Program-made: the position numbers and the translations under genes | The notes under the pieces: generated by a model | Told to the model about the DNA's origin: nothing | What the model saw: only the letters and a program-made list of their open reading frames with translations | Databases searched by the model: none | In this document: one piece after another, positions 16,517-25,655 of the stretch | Position numbering within the stretch: the stretch's first letter is position 1 | Layout: every line of letters starts with the position of its first letter | NCBI GenBank assembly: GCA_017882405.1 | Contig: JADGPO010000147.1 | Span: forward strand, 14,973-78,972 | Length of the DNA stretch: 64,000 nucleotides | Origin: Solirubrobacteraceae bacterium | GTDB lineage: Bacteria; Actinomycetota; Thermoleophilia; Solirubrobacterales; Solirubrobacteraceae | Direction: 5' to 3'

Positions 16517-17401
16517 GTGTACTACAACGTGATGGTCGGCATCGACGGCCACCAAGGCGGCGTGGACGCCGCCACGCTCGCCCACCAGCTGGCCGCGCCC
16601 TCCGCGCGGCTCACACTGGTCTACGTCACCATCACCGCGCCGGTGGCCACGCATGTGACGAACCTCGAGCTCGAGCTCGCCGACCTTGAGTCACTCCCGG
16701 CGCTGATGGCTCCTGAACTCGAGATCTGCGGCGACCGCGCACAGGCCGTCCGGGTTCGCGCCAGCTCGATCGGCGCCGGCTTGGAGGACACCGCCGAGCG
16801 CCATGACGCCGACCTCGTCGTCGTCGGCGGTTCGCGCCGGCACGGTCTGACTCGGCTGATCTCCGGCGACGACGTCAAATCCGTCCTGCACCGCACGCGG
16901 TCCGCGGTGGCCATCGCCCCCACCGGCTACAGCGAGCATTCCGCCCGTTTGGCGCGCATCGGAATCGCGTTTGACGAGCGACCCACCAGCCTGGTGGCGC
17001 TCGCCCACGGAGGACTGCTGGCCGAGCAGCTGCACGGTGACCTGCGCGTGTTCGGGGTCGTCGAGCCCCGCTACTACCCGGTCGGCGCAAGCATGGCGCC
17101 GATCCTTTTCGATGACCCCGCAAGCGAGCTGACGGCCGCCCGGCGCCGCTACGGCCACGTCGACGGCCTCGAGGTGCAGCTCGTCTACGGCCAGCGCTAC
17201 GAGGAGCTCGAGCGGTTCAGCCAGCAGATCGACCTGCTGGTGTGCGGCTCCCGCCACCAGGGGCCGGCTGGCCGGCTGATGCTGGGCAGCACCAGCAATC
17301 ACCTCGCCCGCGATGCCCGTATACCACTGCTGATCGCCCCCGCCTCTGACAGCGCCGCCGTCGAGCGCTGGCATGCGCACCGGAAGGCGCTGCCGGTGTG
17401 A
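16517..17401 (+). CDS. Tandem-domain universal stress protein
   Basis: A 294-residue protein with two UspA domains (about 1-140 and 150-285). GTG start with AAAGGAGA 8 bases upstream. Domain 1 has a degenerate nucleotide loop ([19 protein letters not shown]), while domain 2 keeps the ATP-type loop ([17 protein letters not shown]). Tandem USPs of this kind are prominent members of the mycobacterial DosR regulon. Likely co-transcribed with the USP before it and the PPOX-like gene after it. Confidence 0.9.
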   Translation: MYYNVMVGIDGHQGGVDAATLAHQLAAPSARLTLVYVTITAPVATHVTNLELELADLESLPALMAPELEICGDRAQAVRVRASSIGAGLEDTAERHDADLVVVGGSRRHGLTRLISGDDVKSVLHRTRSAVAIAPTGYSEHSARLARIGIAFDERPTSLVALAHGGLLAEQLHGDLRVFGVVEPRYYPVGASMAPILFDDPASELTAARRRYGHVDGLEVQLVYGQRYEELERFSQQIDLLVCGSRHQGPAGRLMLGSTSNHLARDARIPLLIAPASDSAAVERWHAHRKALPV

Positions 17402-17438
17402 GCCCGTCGCTCACCCGCCTCGTCAAAGGAGACCCGTG

Positions 17439-17858
17439 ATGGACATCGAGCTCAGCCGCGACGAGTGCTTGGAGCTGCTGGCTGCGGAGAGCTTCGGACG
17501 AGTGGTGGTCACCGTCGGAGCCGATCATCGACCCCTGATTCGGCCCGTCAACTACGTGTTCGATCACGCGTCGCAAGCCGTCTCCTTCCGCACGGCCGAA
17601 GGAACCAAGCTCCACGCCCTCCTGCGCAGCGCAAGCGCCTGCTTTGAGATCGACGAGGTCGATACCGAGACCCGCAGCGGCTGGAGCGTGATCGTCTACG
17701 GGGTCACCGAGCCGATCGTCGATCCTGGCGAGATCCGCCGGCTGGAGCAGTCGGTGCTGGACAGCTTCGTGCCCGGTCCGCAAGCGCACTGGATCCGCGT
17801 ACGCGCCTCAACGATCACCGGCAGACGCATCCGCCCGGCCACCGCGGCGGCTGGCTAG
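17439..17858 (+). CDS. PPOX-class flavin/F420-type split-barrel protein
   Basis: A 139-residue protein of the pyridoxamine-phosphate-oxidase-like fold. LAAESFGRVVVTVGADHRPL and IRPVNYVFD form the first strands and FRTAEGTKLHALL contributes to the flavin phosphate site. Such small proteins bind FMN, F420 or heme; the ligand here is not determinable. AAAGGAG lies 9 bases before ATG 17439. It ends the USP operon and is convergent with the DosR-like regulator. Confidence 0.82.
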   Translation: MDIELSRDECLELLAAESFGRVVVTVGADHRPLIRPVNYVFDHASQAVSFRTAEGTKLHALLRSASACFEIDEVDTETRSGWSVIVYGVTEPIVDPGEIRRLEQSVLDSFVPGPQAHWIRVRASTITGRRIRPATAAAG

Positions 17859-17901
17859 GCGTGGCGCTCCGCCGTCGTGCTCAGATCCTCGGACGCCTGC
17901 G

Positions 17902-18615
17902 TCAGTCGAGCAGACCGCGCTCGCGCGCGTAGCCGACCAGTTCCGCGCGGGTCGTGAGCCCGATCTTCTGCTGGATGTGAGCGCGATGTGACTCCACCGT
18001 GCGCACGCTGAGAAACAGTGACGCGGCGATCTCGGTGTTCGTATGCCCCAGGGCGATCAGCTTGAGCACCTCGGTCTCGCGCGGCGAGAGGTTGTCCAGC
18101 CTGCCGTCCTGCTGCGCAGGCTGAGCGGCCAGGCGCGCGCCGAGCTGGGGATTGAGATAGGTCTGGCCGCTGGCCGCGAGGAGGACGGCGCTCATCAACT
18201 CATCGCCGGCGGCATCCTTGAGGACATAGCCGACCGCCCCACCGCGCAGCGCCGCGCGGGCAAACGCAGGATCCTCCTGCATCGTCAGCACGACGATCTG
18301 AGTCTCGGGCGAGTCGGCGCGCAATTGCGGGATCGAATCCAGGCTGGAGTCGCCACCCATGTTTAGATCGAGCACGAGAACCTGGGGACGGCAGGCGCGG
18401 ACCTTCTCGACGACACCGGCAACGTCGCCGACCTCGGCCAGGACCGTGAACCGTCCGTCTGACTCGAGCAGCACCCTCAGTCCCGAGCGGACCACCTTGT
18501 GGTCATCGGCAAGGACGACCGTGATCGGATCACTGACCGACGCGTCCGCAGGATTCACGGGCTCGCCGGTATCCGTCGCTCGTCGATCGGGCTCCTCGAT
18601 GATGCTGGACGACAT
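17902..18615 (-). CDS. NarL/DosR-type response regulator
   Basis: A 237-residue two-domain regulator. The receiver begins ITVVLADDHKVVRSGLRVLL; the phosphoacceptor is D83 in VLVLDLNMGG, with VVLTMQ and YVLKDA supplying the conserved Thr and Lys. The LuxR-type HTH is near 172-232 (LSPRETEVLKLIALGHTNTE and SVRTVESHRAHIQQKIGL). It is encoded 120 bases downstream of the histidine kinase on the same strand and is its most likely partner. A second, similar regulator lies at 21404-22030. Confidence 0.93.
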   Translation of the reverse strand: MSSSIIEEPDRRATDTGEPVNPADASVSDPITVVLADDHKVVRSGLRVLLESDGRFTVLAEVGDVAGVVEKVRACRPQVLVLDLNMGGDSSLDSIPQLRADSPETQIVVLTMQEDPAFARAALRGGAVGYVLKDAAGDELMSAVLLAASGQTYLNPQLGARLAAQPAQQDGRLDNLSPRETEVLKLIALGHTNTEIAASLFLSVRTVESHRAHIQQKIGLTTRAELVGYARERGLLD

Positions 18616-18735
18616 GTCGGGAGTCTAGGCGGCCACCGGAGCACGGTGACATCGCAGCTGCCACGGCTCCGGTTACGTAGCGATTACTGAATGACCGAGA
18701 GCGCCGCCCGGATCGAAGGGGGCGCGGCACGACGA

Positions 18736-20454
18736 TCAGCCGGTCGCGTCCAGCGACGGCGGAGCCTCCGAGACGTCCGGTCCGCGACGGCGATGCGCCG
18801 CCGGACACGTGAAGCTGATCACCGTACCCTCGCCCACGGCTGACTGCACCGACAGGCGCGCGCCGAACAACTCGCTTCGCTCCCGCATCCCCATCAGCCC
18901 GAAGCCGGCGGTGGTTGCCGACGAGTCGAAGCCCTGGCCGTCGTCGGAAACGAGGACCCTGATCTGCTGGTCGCGCTCGAGCACCTCAAGCCGAGCACGC
19001 CCGGCACCGGCGTGCTTGACCGCGTTGGTCAGCGCCTCCTGAACAACACGATAGACACCGGTCTCGAGCTCGGGGACCAGCCGCTCACGATGACGATCGT
19101 GGTCGAAGGCCAGTTCGATCTCACACTCGACGTCCAGGCCTGTCCGCCGGACGCGATCGACCAGCGCCAGCAAGGCCGGCTCCAAGCCAAGCTGGTCAAG
19201 CGCTGCCGGTCGCAGCTCCGTGATCAGCGACCGCAGCGAAGTGATGTCGACCTCCAGTTGCTCGAGCGCCTGATCGACCGCCCCGGCCAGCGCGCCAGGA
19301 TCGCGGCTGCGCCGAGCGCTAGACAGCACCAGCCGCAGGTTGCCAAGTGCCTGCAGGGTCTCGTCGTGCAGCTCGCGCGCCCAGCGTCCGCGCTCAGCCT
19401 CAGTGGCGGCGACACGCTGGCGCCGTCGCTCTCCAGCCGCCGATTGGGCAGTGGCCACCGCGGTGGCCGCGCTCGCGGCAAAGGCCTCGAGCAGCCGCTG
19501 GTGCTCCGCCGTGAAATCGCCCTCCTGCAGATGATCGAGAGCGACCAACGCGCCATAAGGGCGATCGCGAAACACCAACGGGACCACCAGACCGTTCTCC
19601 GCGGGCAGACCGAGATGACCGATGCCGTGCTGGTCGAAGCGCGCACGATTGAGCTGGTCAGACAGCCATTGCGTGCGCCCGGCCCGCAGCGCAGCCGCCG
19701 CCACCGTGTCGGCCAACGGAACGCTCTGGCCCAGCAGTCCGGAGGGCAGCTCCCCGGCACCCGCGGCGAGGTCCAGCCGGTCGCCGTCCAGCAGCTCGAT
19801 GACCAGCATTCGAGCCGACACGAGAGCCCGCCCACGCTTGGCGACCAACTCCAGGATCGAGTTCAGCTCTGTCTCGCCGCCGAGTGCCCGGGCGATCTGG
19901 ATCGTCGCATCCAGGGCCTGGACCGTTTGCACCAGCTGTCGCCGCTGGGCTTCTGAGCCCGAGTACTGCCGGGCGTGACCAATCGCCAGGCCGGCGAAGT
20001 CTGCCAGCAGCACCACGGCACGCTCGTCCTCCTCGCTGAACTCCTCGGCATCCCCCTTCTCGGTCAGGTAGAGATTGCCGTAGGGCTCTCCGTCCACGCA
20101 GATCGGCACCCCGAGAAACGAGCTCATGGGCGGATGGTCGACCGGGAACCCGTAGGAGTAGGCATGGCTGCCCACGTCGGCCACGCGCAGCGGCCGCGGG
20201 GTGCGGATCAGCTCGCCGAGGACCCCCCGGCCGGTCGGGAGCGGGCCGATGAGGCTGCGGGTCTGATCGTCGATGCCCAGCGTGAGAAAGCGGTCGAGCT
20301 TCCGGCGCGAGTCATCCAGCACTCCCAGCGCGGCGTAGCGAGCATCCGTGAGATCACGCGCGGCTTCGAGGACGCGAGCGAGCACGAGCTCGACATCGAG
20401 CTTTTCGAGAACGCTGCGAGCGACGGTCATGACGCCTTCGGTGACTGGGTCCAT
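18736..20454 (-). CDS. DosS/DevS-like GAF-GAF sensor histidine kinase with the DosS-type heme residues
   Basis: A 572-residue soluble kinase: GAF-A (about 20-160), GAF-B (about 185-340), HisKA_3 with H363 in ELHDETLQALGNLR, and HATPase_c (about 455-555: EALTNAVKHAG, DDGQGF, GFGLMGMRER). In GAF-A the segment HPPMSSFLGVPI places H107 and then Y129 (GNLYLTEK) exactly 22 residues apart. That is the spacing of the proximal heme His149 and distal Tyr171 of M. tuberculosis DosS. I infer that it is a candidate heme-based O2/NO/CO or redox sensor; heme binding itself is not shown by sequence. It is transcribed toward the regulator at 17902 and probably controls the surrounding stress island. Confidence 0.9.
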   Translation of the reverse strand: MDPVTEGVMTVARSVLEKLDVELVLARVLEAARDLTDARYAALGVLDDSRRKLDRFLTLGIDDQTRSLIGPLPTGRGVLGELIRTPRPLRVADVGSHAYSYGFPVDHPPMSSFLGVPICVDGEPYGNLYLTEKGDAEEFSEEDERAVVLLADFAGLAIGHARQYSGSEAQRRQLVQTVQALDATIQIARALGGETELNSILELVAKRGRALVSARMLVIELLDGDRLDLAAGAGELPSGLLGQSVPLADTVAAAALRAGRTQWLSDQLNRARFDQHGIGHLGLPAENGLVVPLVFRDRPYGALVALDHLQEGDFTAEHQRLLEAFAASAATAVATAQSAAGERRRQRVAATEAERGRWARELHDETLQALGNLRLVLSSARRSRDPGALAGAVDQALEQLEVDITSLRSLITELRPAALDQLGLEPALLALVDRVRRTGLDVECEIELAFDHDRHRERLVPELETGVYRVVQEALTNAVKHAGAGRARLEVLERDQQIRVLVSDDGQGFDSSATTAGFGLMGMRERSELFGARLSVQSAVGEGTVISFTCPAAHRRRGPDVSEAPPSLDATG

Positions 20455-20587
20455 GGGGCTGAGGATCCTCCGCGAAATCCTGACTCAGCGAGCCAACAAA
20501 CGCGACTTGGGACCGTAACCATAACGCGCTCCTTTTCTTGGCAGGTACAGACTCCTCGCCACACGCCGGCGAAGGCGACGCCGCCGG

Positions 20588-20786
20588 CTAGACCCGCGAG
20601 CCCTCGTCCGCGTGAGCCTCATGCCGGCGGAGGCGCTCCCCGCGCTGTCGAGCCACGTCGGGCGCCGGCACCACCATCACCGGGCAGTCAGCGTGACCCA
20701 GCACCCCGCGCGACACGCTCCCCAAGGAGGACGGACTTCACGCCGGTCAGGCCGCGACCACCCTCGTAGCAGATCAGGCTCTTCAT
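20588..20786 (-). pseudogene. Remnant of a universal stress protein with internal deletion and frameshift
   Basis: The minus strand starts MKSLICYE, a USP N terminus, and jumps straight to GGRGLTGVKSVLLG, the ATP-loop near the C terminus, so about 100 residues are missing. After a one-base shift near 20720 the frame continues SVSRGVLGHADCPVMVVPAP and then DVARQRGERLRRHEAHADEG to a TAG at 20588. The surviving parts match the intact USP at 35109 (GSRGLTGVKSLLLGSVSH ... VIVVPSPEVAAERERE). It lies in the 450-base gap between the sensor kinase and the next USP. Confidence 0.8.
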
Positions 20787-20822
20787 AGTCTCGCCAGCGT
20801 ACGGCTGCCCGCAGCCGACATC

Positions 20823-20836
20823 ATCCGTAGCCGCCC
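20823..20836 (+). promoter_or_regulatory. Recurrent island element ATCCGTAGCCGCCC
   Basis: A copy of the shared upstream element. Its core TCCGTAG starts 82 bases before the start codon of the USP at 20906. Confidence 0.45.
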
Positions 20837-20905
20837 CCGATCGTTCACCCGGGCAGGGCGCCACGGCCCCGAGTCCGGAATCCTCATCGCCAAAGGAGAA
20901 GCGGG

Positions 20906-21382
20906 ATGTTCACGAACATCGTCTGGGCCACCGACGGATCAGCGCATGCCGACCGTGCGCTGGAATACGCGTTGCGGATCGCTGACCACGAACACGCTCG
21001 GCTGCAGGTCGTGCACATCGTCGAGAGGTTCGCCGCCGGCCGTACCGCTGGGCAGAACACCAATCTGAACGAGGAGGAGATCGACAACAAGATCCGCGCG
21101 CAGGCGCGCAGAGCCAGTGCCGACCACGGCGTCAAGTGCTTCCTGCACATGACGGCCGGCAACGCGAGCAACGTCGCCGGACGCATCGCTGAGATCGCCG
21201 CCGAGACGGATGCCGATCTCATCGTCGTCGGAACCCGGGGCCGCTCGGCGCTTGGCGGCCTGGTACTGGGCAGCGTCACCCAGCGTCTCCTGCACATCGC
21301 CGGCCGTCCCGTCCTGGCGGTGCCTCCGGCCAAGCAGCCCGAGGCGCTCCCCGAGTCCGAGATCTTGGTCGCGACGCTGTGA
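20906..21382 (+). CDS. Universal stress protein, single domain
   Basis: A 158-residue UspA-fold protein ([20 protein letters not shown]) with an intact ATP-type loop GTRGRSALGGLVLGSVTQ. AAAGGAG precedes the ATG. It is a close paralogue of the USP at 15997. Its 3' end converges with the second response regulator. Confidence 0.92.
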   Translation: MFTNIVWATDGSAHADRALEYALRIADHEHARLQVVHIVERFAAGRTAGQNTNLNEEEIDNKIRAQARRASADHGVKCFLHMTAGNASNVAGRIAEIAAETDADLIVVGTRGRSALGGLVLGSVTQRLLHIAGRPVLAVPPAKQPEALPESEILVATL

Positions 21383-21403
21383 CGCGCGGCGATCCGCGAC
21401 GGC

Positions 21404-22030
21404 TCAGAGCTCCGGAGGCGACTCCAGCAGGCCGTGCTCGCGCGCGTAGGCGACGAGCTCGGCGCGCGTGCTGCGTCCCGACTTCTGCTGAATGTGCGCA
21501 CGGTGAGACTCCACCGTGCGGACGCTGAGATAGAGCTGCTGCGAGATCTCGGCGTTGGTGTGACCCAGGGCCACCAGCTTGAGAACCTCAACCTCACGCT
21601 CGCTGAGATTGTCCGGCGGACCCGGTGGCGTCTCCGGCGCAGCAGCGATCAGCCCGCCCAGCTGCGGGTTGAGATAGCGCTCACCCCGCACCGCGGCCTG
21701 CACCGCATCCACCAGCTCGCGGTCGGCCGCCTCCTTGAGCACAAACCCCAACGCGCCCGCCCGCAGCGCCTCGCGCGCAAACCGCGGCTCGTCCTCCATC
21801 GTCAGCACGACGATTGCCGTCGCCGCAGAGGCCTCCAGCATCCGCGGGATCGCCGCCAATGTCGAGCCCCCCGGCATGCTCAGATCAAGCACGAGCACTC
21901 GCGGCTTATAGGCCAGAACCTTGCGCACCGCCTCCTCTACCTCGCCGGCCTCAGCCACCACCTCAAACCCGGCCTCAGCCTCCAGCAATGCGCGCAGCGC
22001 GCTGCGCACGATCGTGTGATCATCTGCCAA
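21404..22030 (-). CDS. Second NarL/DosR-type response regulator
   Basis: At least 208 residues with receiver (D49 in VLVLDLSMPGG, LTMEDE, FVLKEA) and LuxR HTH (LSEREVEVLKLVALGHTNAE, SVRTVESHRAHIQQKSGRST). It is a paralogue of the regulator at 17902. The only conventional start in frame is TTG at 22030, which begins at ADDHTIV and omits the first beta strand. The codons just upstream (TTIVLADD) encode that strand, but no ATG/GTG/TTG occurs before an in-frame TAG near 22085. Either a non-standard start (ATC) is used or the 5' end has been damaged. No cognate kinase is adjacent. Confidence 0.85.
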   Translation of the reverse strand: MADDHTIVRSALRALLEAEAGFEVVAEAGEVEEAVRKVLAYKPRVLVLDLSMPGGSTLAAIPRMLEASAATAIVVLTMEDEPRFAREALRAGALGFVLKEAADRELVDAVQAAVRGERYLNPQLGGLIAAAPETPPGPPDNLSEREVEVLKLVALGHTNAEISQQLYLSVRTVESHRAHIQQKSGRSTRAELVAYAREHGLLESPPEL

Positions 22031-22262
22031 GACGATCGTGGTGCGCGGCGGGCTCTCGACAGAGTCAGCGATGACGGGAAACTAGCGCCTGCGCGCACTG
22101 GCTGCGTGACGACAGACCCGACCCGGATCAGTGCGGTTGGCGGCCACCAGGCCGGGGTTTCCCCGGATGGCGCGATCAGAACTTGGCTGCAGGCTCTGCG
22201 TAGGGCCGCCGGCCACGCCGCTGGCGGCCCGTCAGATCAAACGACCTCACCGGAGGAGCACC

Positions 22263-23156
22263 ATGTTCAACCAGACGATCGTCGGCATCGACAGCCGCTC
22301 CGGCGGAGCGGACGCGCTGGCGCTGGCCAGGCAGCTCACCGCCCATGACGGTCAACTCGTGCTCGCCAACGTCTACATCGCGAGCCAGCTGCCGGGGCGA
22401 GACTCGACCGGGATCTTCCATGCCGGAGTGCGACGAGAATCACAGGAGCTGCTCGAGGCGGCCGCCGCTGAGGCTGGTGTGACGGCGCGGCTGGAGGCCG
22501 TCAACTCGCCGTTCGTCGGTCGCGGTCTGCACGAGCTTGCCGAGGATCTGCACGCCGACCTGCTGGTGGTGGGTTCCTCCGGTCGTGGCCTGCTGGGTCG
22601 CGTCCTCCTGGGCGACGACCTCCGCGGAGCCCTGACGGCAGCACCCTGCGCCCTGGCGGTCGCTCCCAGCGGCTATGCGCAGCGCAGTGCGATCGTGGAC
22701 GAGATCGGCGTCGGCTACGACGGTTCGCGTGAGAGCCGGCGCGCTCTGGCTGTCGCCAGCGAGCTGGCTCGAGAGCGGCACGCCCGCCTGTCGGTGTTCG
22801 AGGCGGTGTCGCTGCCGGTCGGACGCTTTGCCGGCGCGCGCCACCCCAGCAAGGAGACGCTCGAGTCCGAGCTGGCGCAGGCTCGCGAACGTCTGGCGGC
22901 GCTGGGCGACGTCGAAGTGCACGCCGCCTACGGCGATCCCGTCGAGGAGCTCGCGCTCTACGGAGCATCGGTCGACTTGCTGATCGTCGGCTCGCGCGGG
23001 TACGGCCCGCTCGGCCGCATGCTGCACGGTCACACCTCGCTCAGTCTGGCACGCAGCGCACGATGCCCACTGATGGTCGTCCCCCGCGCGATTGGACCCG
23101 ACGCCCGGCCAGCCGTCGCCGACGATCAGCCGGCCGTGGCCACAACGACGAGCTAG
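22263..23156 (+). CDS. Tandem-domain universal stress protein
   Basis: A 297-residue protein with two UspA domains. Nucleotide loops are GSSGRGLLGRVLLGDDLRG in domain 1 and GSRGYGPLGRMLHGHTS in domain 2. GGAGGAG lies 4 bases before the ATG at 22263. A motif resembling the island element (CTGCGTAGGGCCGCC, 22196-22210) is 67 bases upstream. It is divergent from the second response regulator. Confidence 0.9.
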   Translation: MFNQTIVGIDSRSGGADALALARQLTAHDGQLVLANVYIASQLPGRDSTGIFHAGVRRESQELLEAAAAEAGVTARLEAVNSPFVGRGLHELAEDLHADLLVVGSSGRGLLGRVLLGDDLRGALTAAPCALAVAPSGYAQRSAIVDEIGVGYDGSRESRRALAVASELARERHARLSVFEAVSLPVGRFAGARHPSKETLESELAQARERLAALGDVEVHAAYGDPVEELALYGASVDLLIVGSRGYGPLGRMLHGHTSLSLARSARCPLMVVPRAIGPDARPAVADDQPAVATTTS

Positions 23157-23510
23157 CCATTACAAGCCGGCGCTGAGGTTTCGAGGCGCTCAACGCGCGG
23201 AGCCTGCGCCAGCACCGGCGGGCTCTTCGTCGAGGAGGTGCCTCGGGACCCTGCCGGTCGCCTGCAGCGCCACGAGCATGCACCGGTGTCCGGCGGTAGA
23301 CGAGGTTGGCGGGTTGGCGCGCGTCTCGCGATACGCCGGCGACTCCCCCCCGATGCCCTGTCCCGGCAGCTCGTGGACCTGGGAGGGCAGTAACAGCTCC
23401 CCCGGCGTCACCCCCTGGACCGATGGTCGCATCCGTAGTTCATCCGTCAGGAGCGGCCGATCCGTGCGGATGAGCTGCGAGGGCCGCGGAGCGATAGTTC
23501 GGCGATAGCC
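23157..23510 (+). other. Intergenic region upstream of the ABC exporter operon
   Basis: No intact gene was found. Around 23220-23275 the plus strand reads FVEEVPRDPAGRLQRHEHA, faintly like the C-terminal loop of AMP-forming acyl-CoA ligases, possibly a relic but too short to assert. The last 80 bases carry a copy of the recurrent island element. Confidence 0.35.
23431..23450 (+). promoter_or_regulatory. Recurrent island element as an 11-bp direct repeat
   Basis: ATCCGTAG at 23431 is followed 11 bases later by ATCCGTCAG, placing two half-sites one helical turn apart. It lies 80 bases before the ABC ATPase start. Confidence 0.45.
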
Positions 23511-24503
23511 GTGTTCGACCCTGCTGACATCGAGGACACCTCGGGAGTCGCTGCTGCGACGAGGCCGTCTCCCGTGCTCGAATGCGTTGGACTGAGCAAG
23601 CGCTTCGGCGAGCTTGATGCTGTCCGCGCTGTCAGCTTCACGATTGCCGAGGGAGAGACATACGGCCTTCTCGGTCCCAACGGCGCCGGCAAGACGACGA
23701 CGATCTCGATGGTGTGCGGGCTCCTGGAGCCCGATGCGGGCGAGGTGACGGTCGTTGGTCGCCCGCTGACGACTCGGAGCGTCGCCGCCAAGGCAGCGAT
23801 CGGCTACGTCCCCCAGGAGTTGGCGATCTACCCCGATCTCAGCGCCCGCGAGAATCTCCGCTTCTTCGCACGGCTGTACGGGCTGGCGCCGGACGCGGCG
23901 GGTGCTCGAGTTGACGAGGTGCTGGCGGTGATCGGTCTGACGGATCGGGCCGACGAGCAGACGAAGAACTTCTCTGGCGGGATGCAGCGCCGGTTGAACA
24001 TCGGCATCGGGCTGCTGCACCGGCCGCGGCTGCTGATCCTCGACGAGCCGACCGTCGGTGTCGATCCGCAGAGCCGCAACGCGATCCTCGAGAGCGTCGA
24101 GCGTCTATCGGGCGAGGGCATGGCCGTGCTCTACACGACGCACTACATGGAGGAGGCCGAGCGACTGTGTGACCGGATCGGCATCGTTGACCTCGGGGAG
24201 CTCAAGGCAGAAGGAACGCGGCACGAGCTGGTCGGGCTCGTCGGTGAGCACGACCAGGTATCGCTCGAGGGGGTCGGCGATCTCGCCGCGGCGGCGCAGG
24301 CATGTCAGGCGCTTGCCGCGGTACGTGCGGCGAGCGTCGAGGGTGGCAGCGTCCAGCTGATCGTCGATGGTGCGCGCACCGTGCTCCCGCAGCTGCTGCG
24401 CGTCGCCGCCGATACGGGCGTCTCCGTGAGCGCCGTCGAGGTGCGCGAGCCCGACCTGGAGGCGGTCTTCCTCCATCTGACGGGGAAGGGCCTTCGTGAT
24501 TGA
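23511..24503 (+). CDS. ABC-2 type exporter, ATP-binding subunit
   Basis: A 330-residue DrrA/CcmA-like ATPase. Walker A is GPNGAGKTT (55-63), the signature is FSGGMQRRLNIG and Walker B is LLILDEPTVGVDP, with the switch His in YTTHYMEEAE. A C-terminal ~80-residue extension (VSAVEVREPDLEAVFLHLTG) is the common DrrA-type tail. It is followed by two permease genes and together they form a complete exporter for an unknown substrate. GTG start at 23511. Confidence 0.92.
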   Translation: MFDPADIEDTSGVAAATRPSPVLECVGLSKRFGELDAVRAVSFTIAEGETYGLLGPNGAGKTTTISMVCGLLEPDAGEVTVVGRPLTTRSVAAKAAIGYVPQELAIYPDLSARENLRFFARLYGLAPDAAGARVDEVLAVIGLTDRADEQTKNFSGGMQRRLNIGIGLLHRPRLLILDEPTVGVDPQSRNAILESVERLSGEGMAVLYTTHYMEEAERLCDRIGIVDLGELKAEGTRHELVGLVGEHDQVSLEGVGDLAAAAQACQALAAVRAASVEGGSVQLIVDGARTVLPQLLRVAADTGVSVSAVEVREPDLEAVFLHLTGKGLRD

Positions 24504-24506
24504 TCG

Positions 24507-25655
24507 ATGCGCCCGGCGCTGGTCATCCTCGGCAAGGATCTGCGCCAGCGATTGCGCGATCGCTCCGCCCTGCTCGTGGCGATCGTCGTTCCGCTCGTCC
24601 TCGCATCGATCTTCGGCCTGATCTTCCACAATGCGGTCGGCGGCCGGATCGCGTTCAGGTTCGGCATCGTCGATCAGGATCACGGCCCGGCGGCGCAGGC
24701 ATTGACCTCGGCGCTCGGGCCGCTCCAGCGCGACGGCTTGCTCACGATCGTACGCGAGCCGACGCTCGCCGCCGGCCGCAGCGCAGCAGACCAGGACAGG
24801 GTGTCTGCCACCTTCGTCGTCGGACCCGGGTTCTCGGCAGCGATCGGCCAGGGTCGGCCCGCGACTCTCCAGGTGCTGGGCAGCGTCGATTCGTCGATCG
24901 GTGCTCAGGTCGCTCAGGCGATCGCGCGATCGTATGCCGACCGGGTCGACACCGCTCGGATCGTCGCGGCCGCCACCCACGGACGGGTCAGCCAGGGTAG
25001 CTTCGCCACGCTGCCGACGCCGATCTCGCTCGCGGACATCTCGACCAAGAGCCGGCAACTCGACGCCGGCACGTTCTATGCCGCGGGCATGGCGGTGTTC
25101 TTCCTGTTCTTCACCGTCCAGCTCGGAATCTCGAGCATCCTCGAGGAACGTCGCGACGGCACGCTGGCGCGGATGCTCGTCGCGCCGATCCACCGCAGCG
25201 CGATCCTCGTCGGCAAGCTGCTGACCAGTCTCGTGCTCGGGTTTGTGAGCATGGGCGTGCTCGCGGTCGCGACCCACTTCCTGCTCTCCGCCCACTGGGG
25301 GAACATCCTCGGCGTCGCGCTCCTGATCGCGGCCGGGGTGCTTGCGGCCACAGCGGTGATGACCCTGGTGGCGACGCTCGCTCGCACGCCCGATCAGGCG
25401 CAATCCTGGCAGAGCATGGTCGCGCTCGTACTCGGCATGCTCGGCGGGACCTTCTTCCCCGTCGCCCAGGCCGGGGGGGTGCTCGCGGCGGCCAGCCTCG
25501 CCACGCCGCAGGCATGGTTCCTGCGCGGGATCGAGAACATGACCGGAGGCGCAGGACCGAGTGCGGTCCTCGGCCCGGTCGCGGCGATCCTGGCGTTCGC
25601 GCTCATCACCGGGTCGCTGGCATTCCTGCGTCAAGGCAGGCTGGTGGCGCGATGA
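24507..25655 (+). CDS. ABC-2 type exporter, permease subunit 1
   Basis: A 382-residue permease with the ABC-2 layout: TM1 near 20-40 (LVAIVVPLVLASIFGLIFH), a large extracytoplasmic domain (about 45-185), then five TM helices including the conserved GISSILEERRDGTLARMLVA cytoplasmic loop. It starts 3 bases after the ATPase stop and overlaps the next permease by ATGA. Confidence 0.88.
   Translation: MRPALVILGKDLRQRLRDRSALLVAIVVPLVLASIFGLIFHNAVGGRIAFRFGIVDQDHGPAAQALTSALGPLQRDGLLTIVREPTLAAGRSAADQDRVSATFVVGPGFSAAIGQGRPATLQVLGSVDSSIGAQVAQAIARSYADRVDTARIVAAATHGRVSQGSFATLPTPISLADISTKSRQLDAGTFYAAGMAVFFLFFTVQLGISSILEERRDGTLARMLVAPIHRSAILVGKLLTSLVLGFVSMGVLAVATHFLLSAHWGNILGVALLIAAGVLAATAVMTLVATLARTPDQAQSWQSMVALVLGMLGGTFFPVAQAGGVLAAASLATPQAWFLRGIENMTGGAGPSAVLGPVAAILAFALITGSLAFLRQGRLVAR

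Noticed and set aside
23220..23275. Possible acyl-CoA ligase C-terminal relic (EEVPRDPAGRLQR)
   Set aside because: The stretch is too short, the expected catalytic Lys is replaced and no flanking ligase sequence remains.
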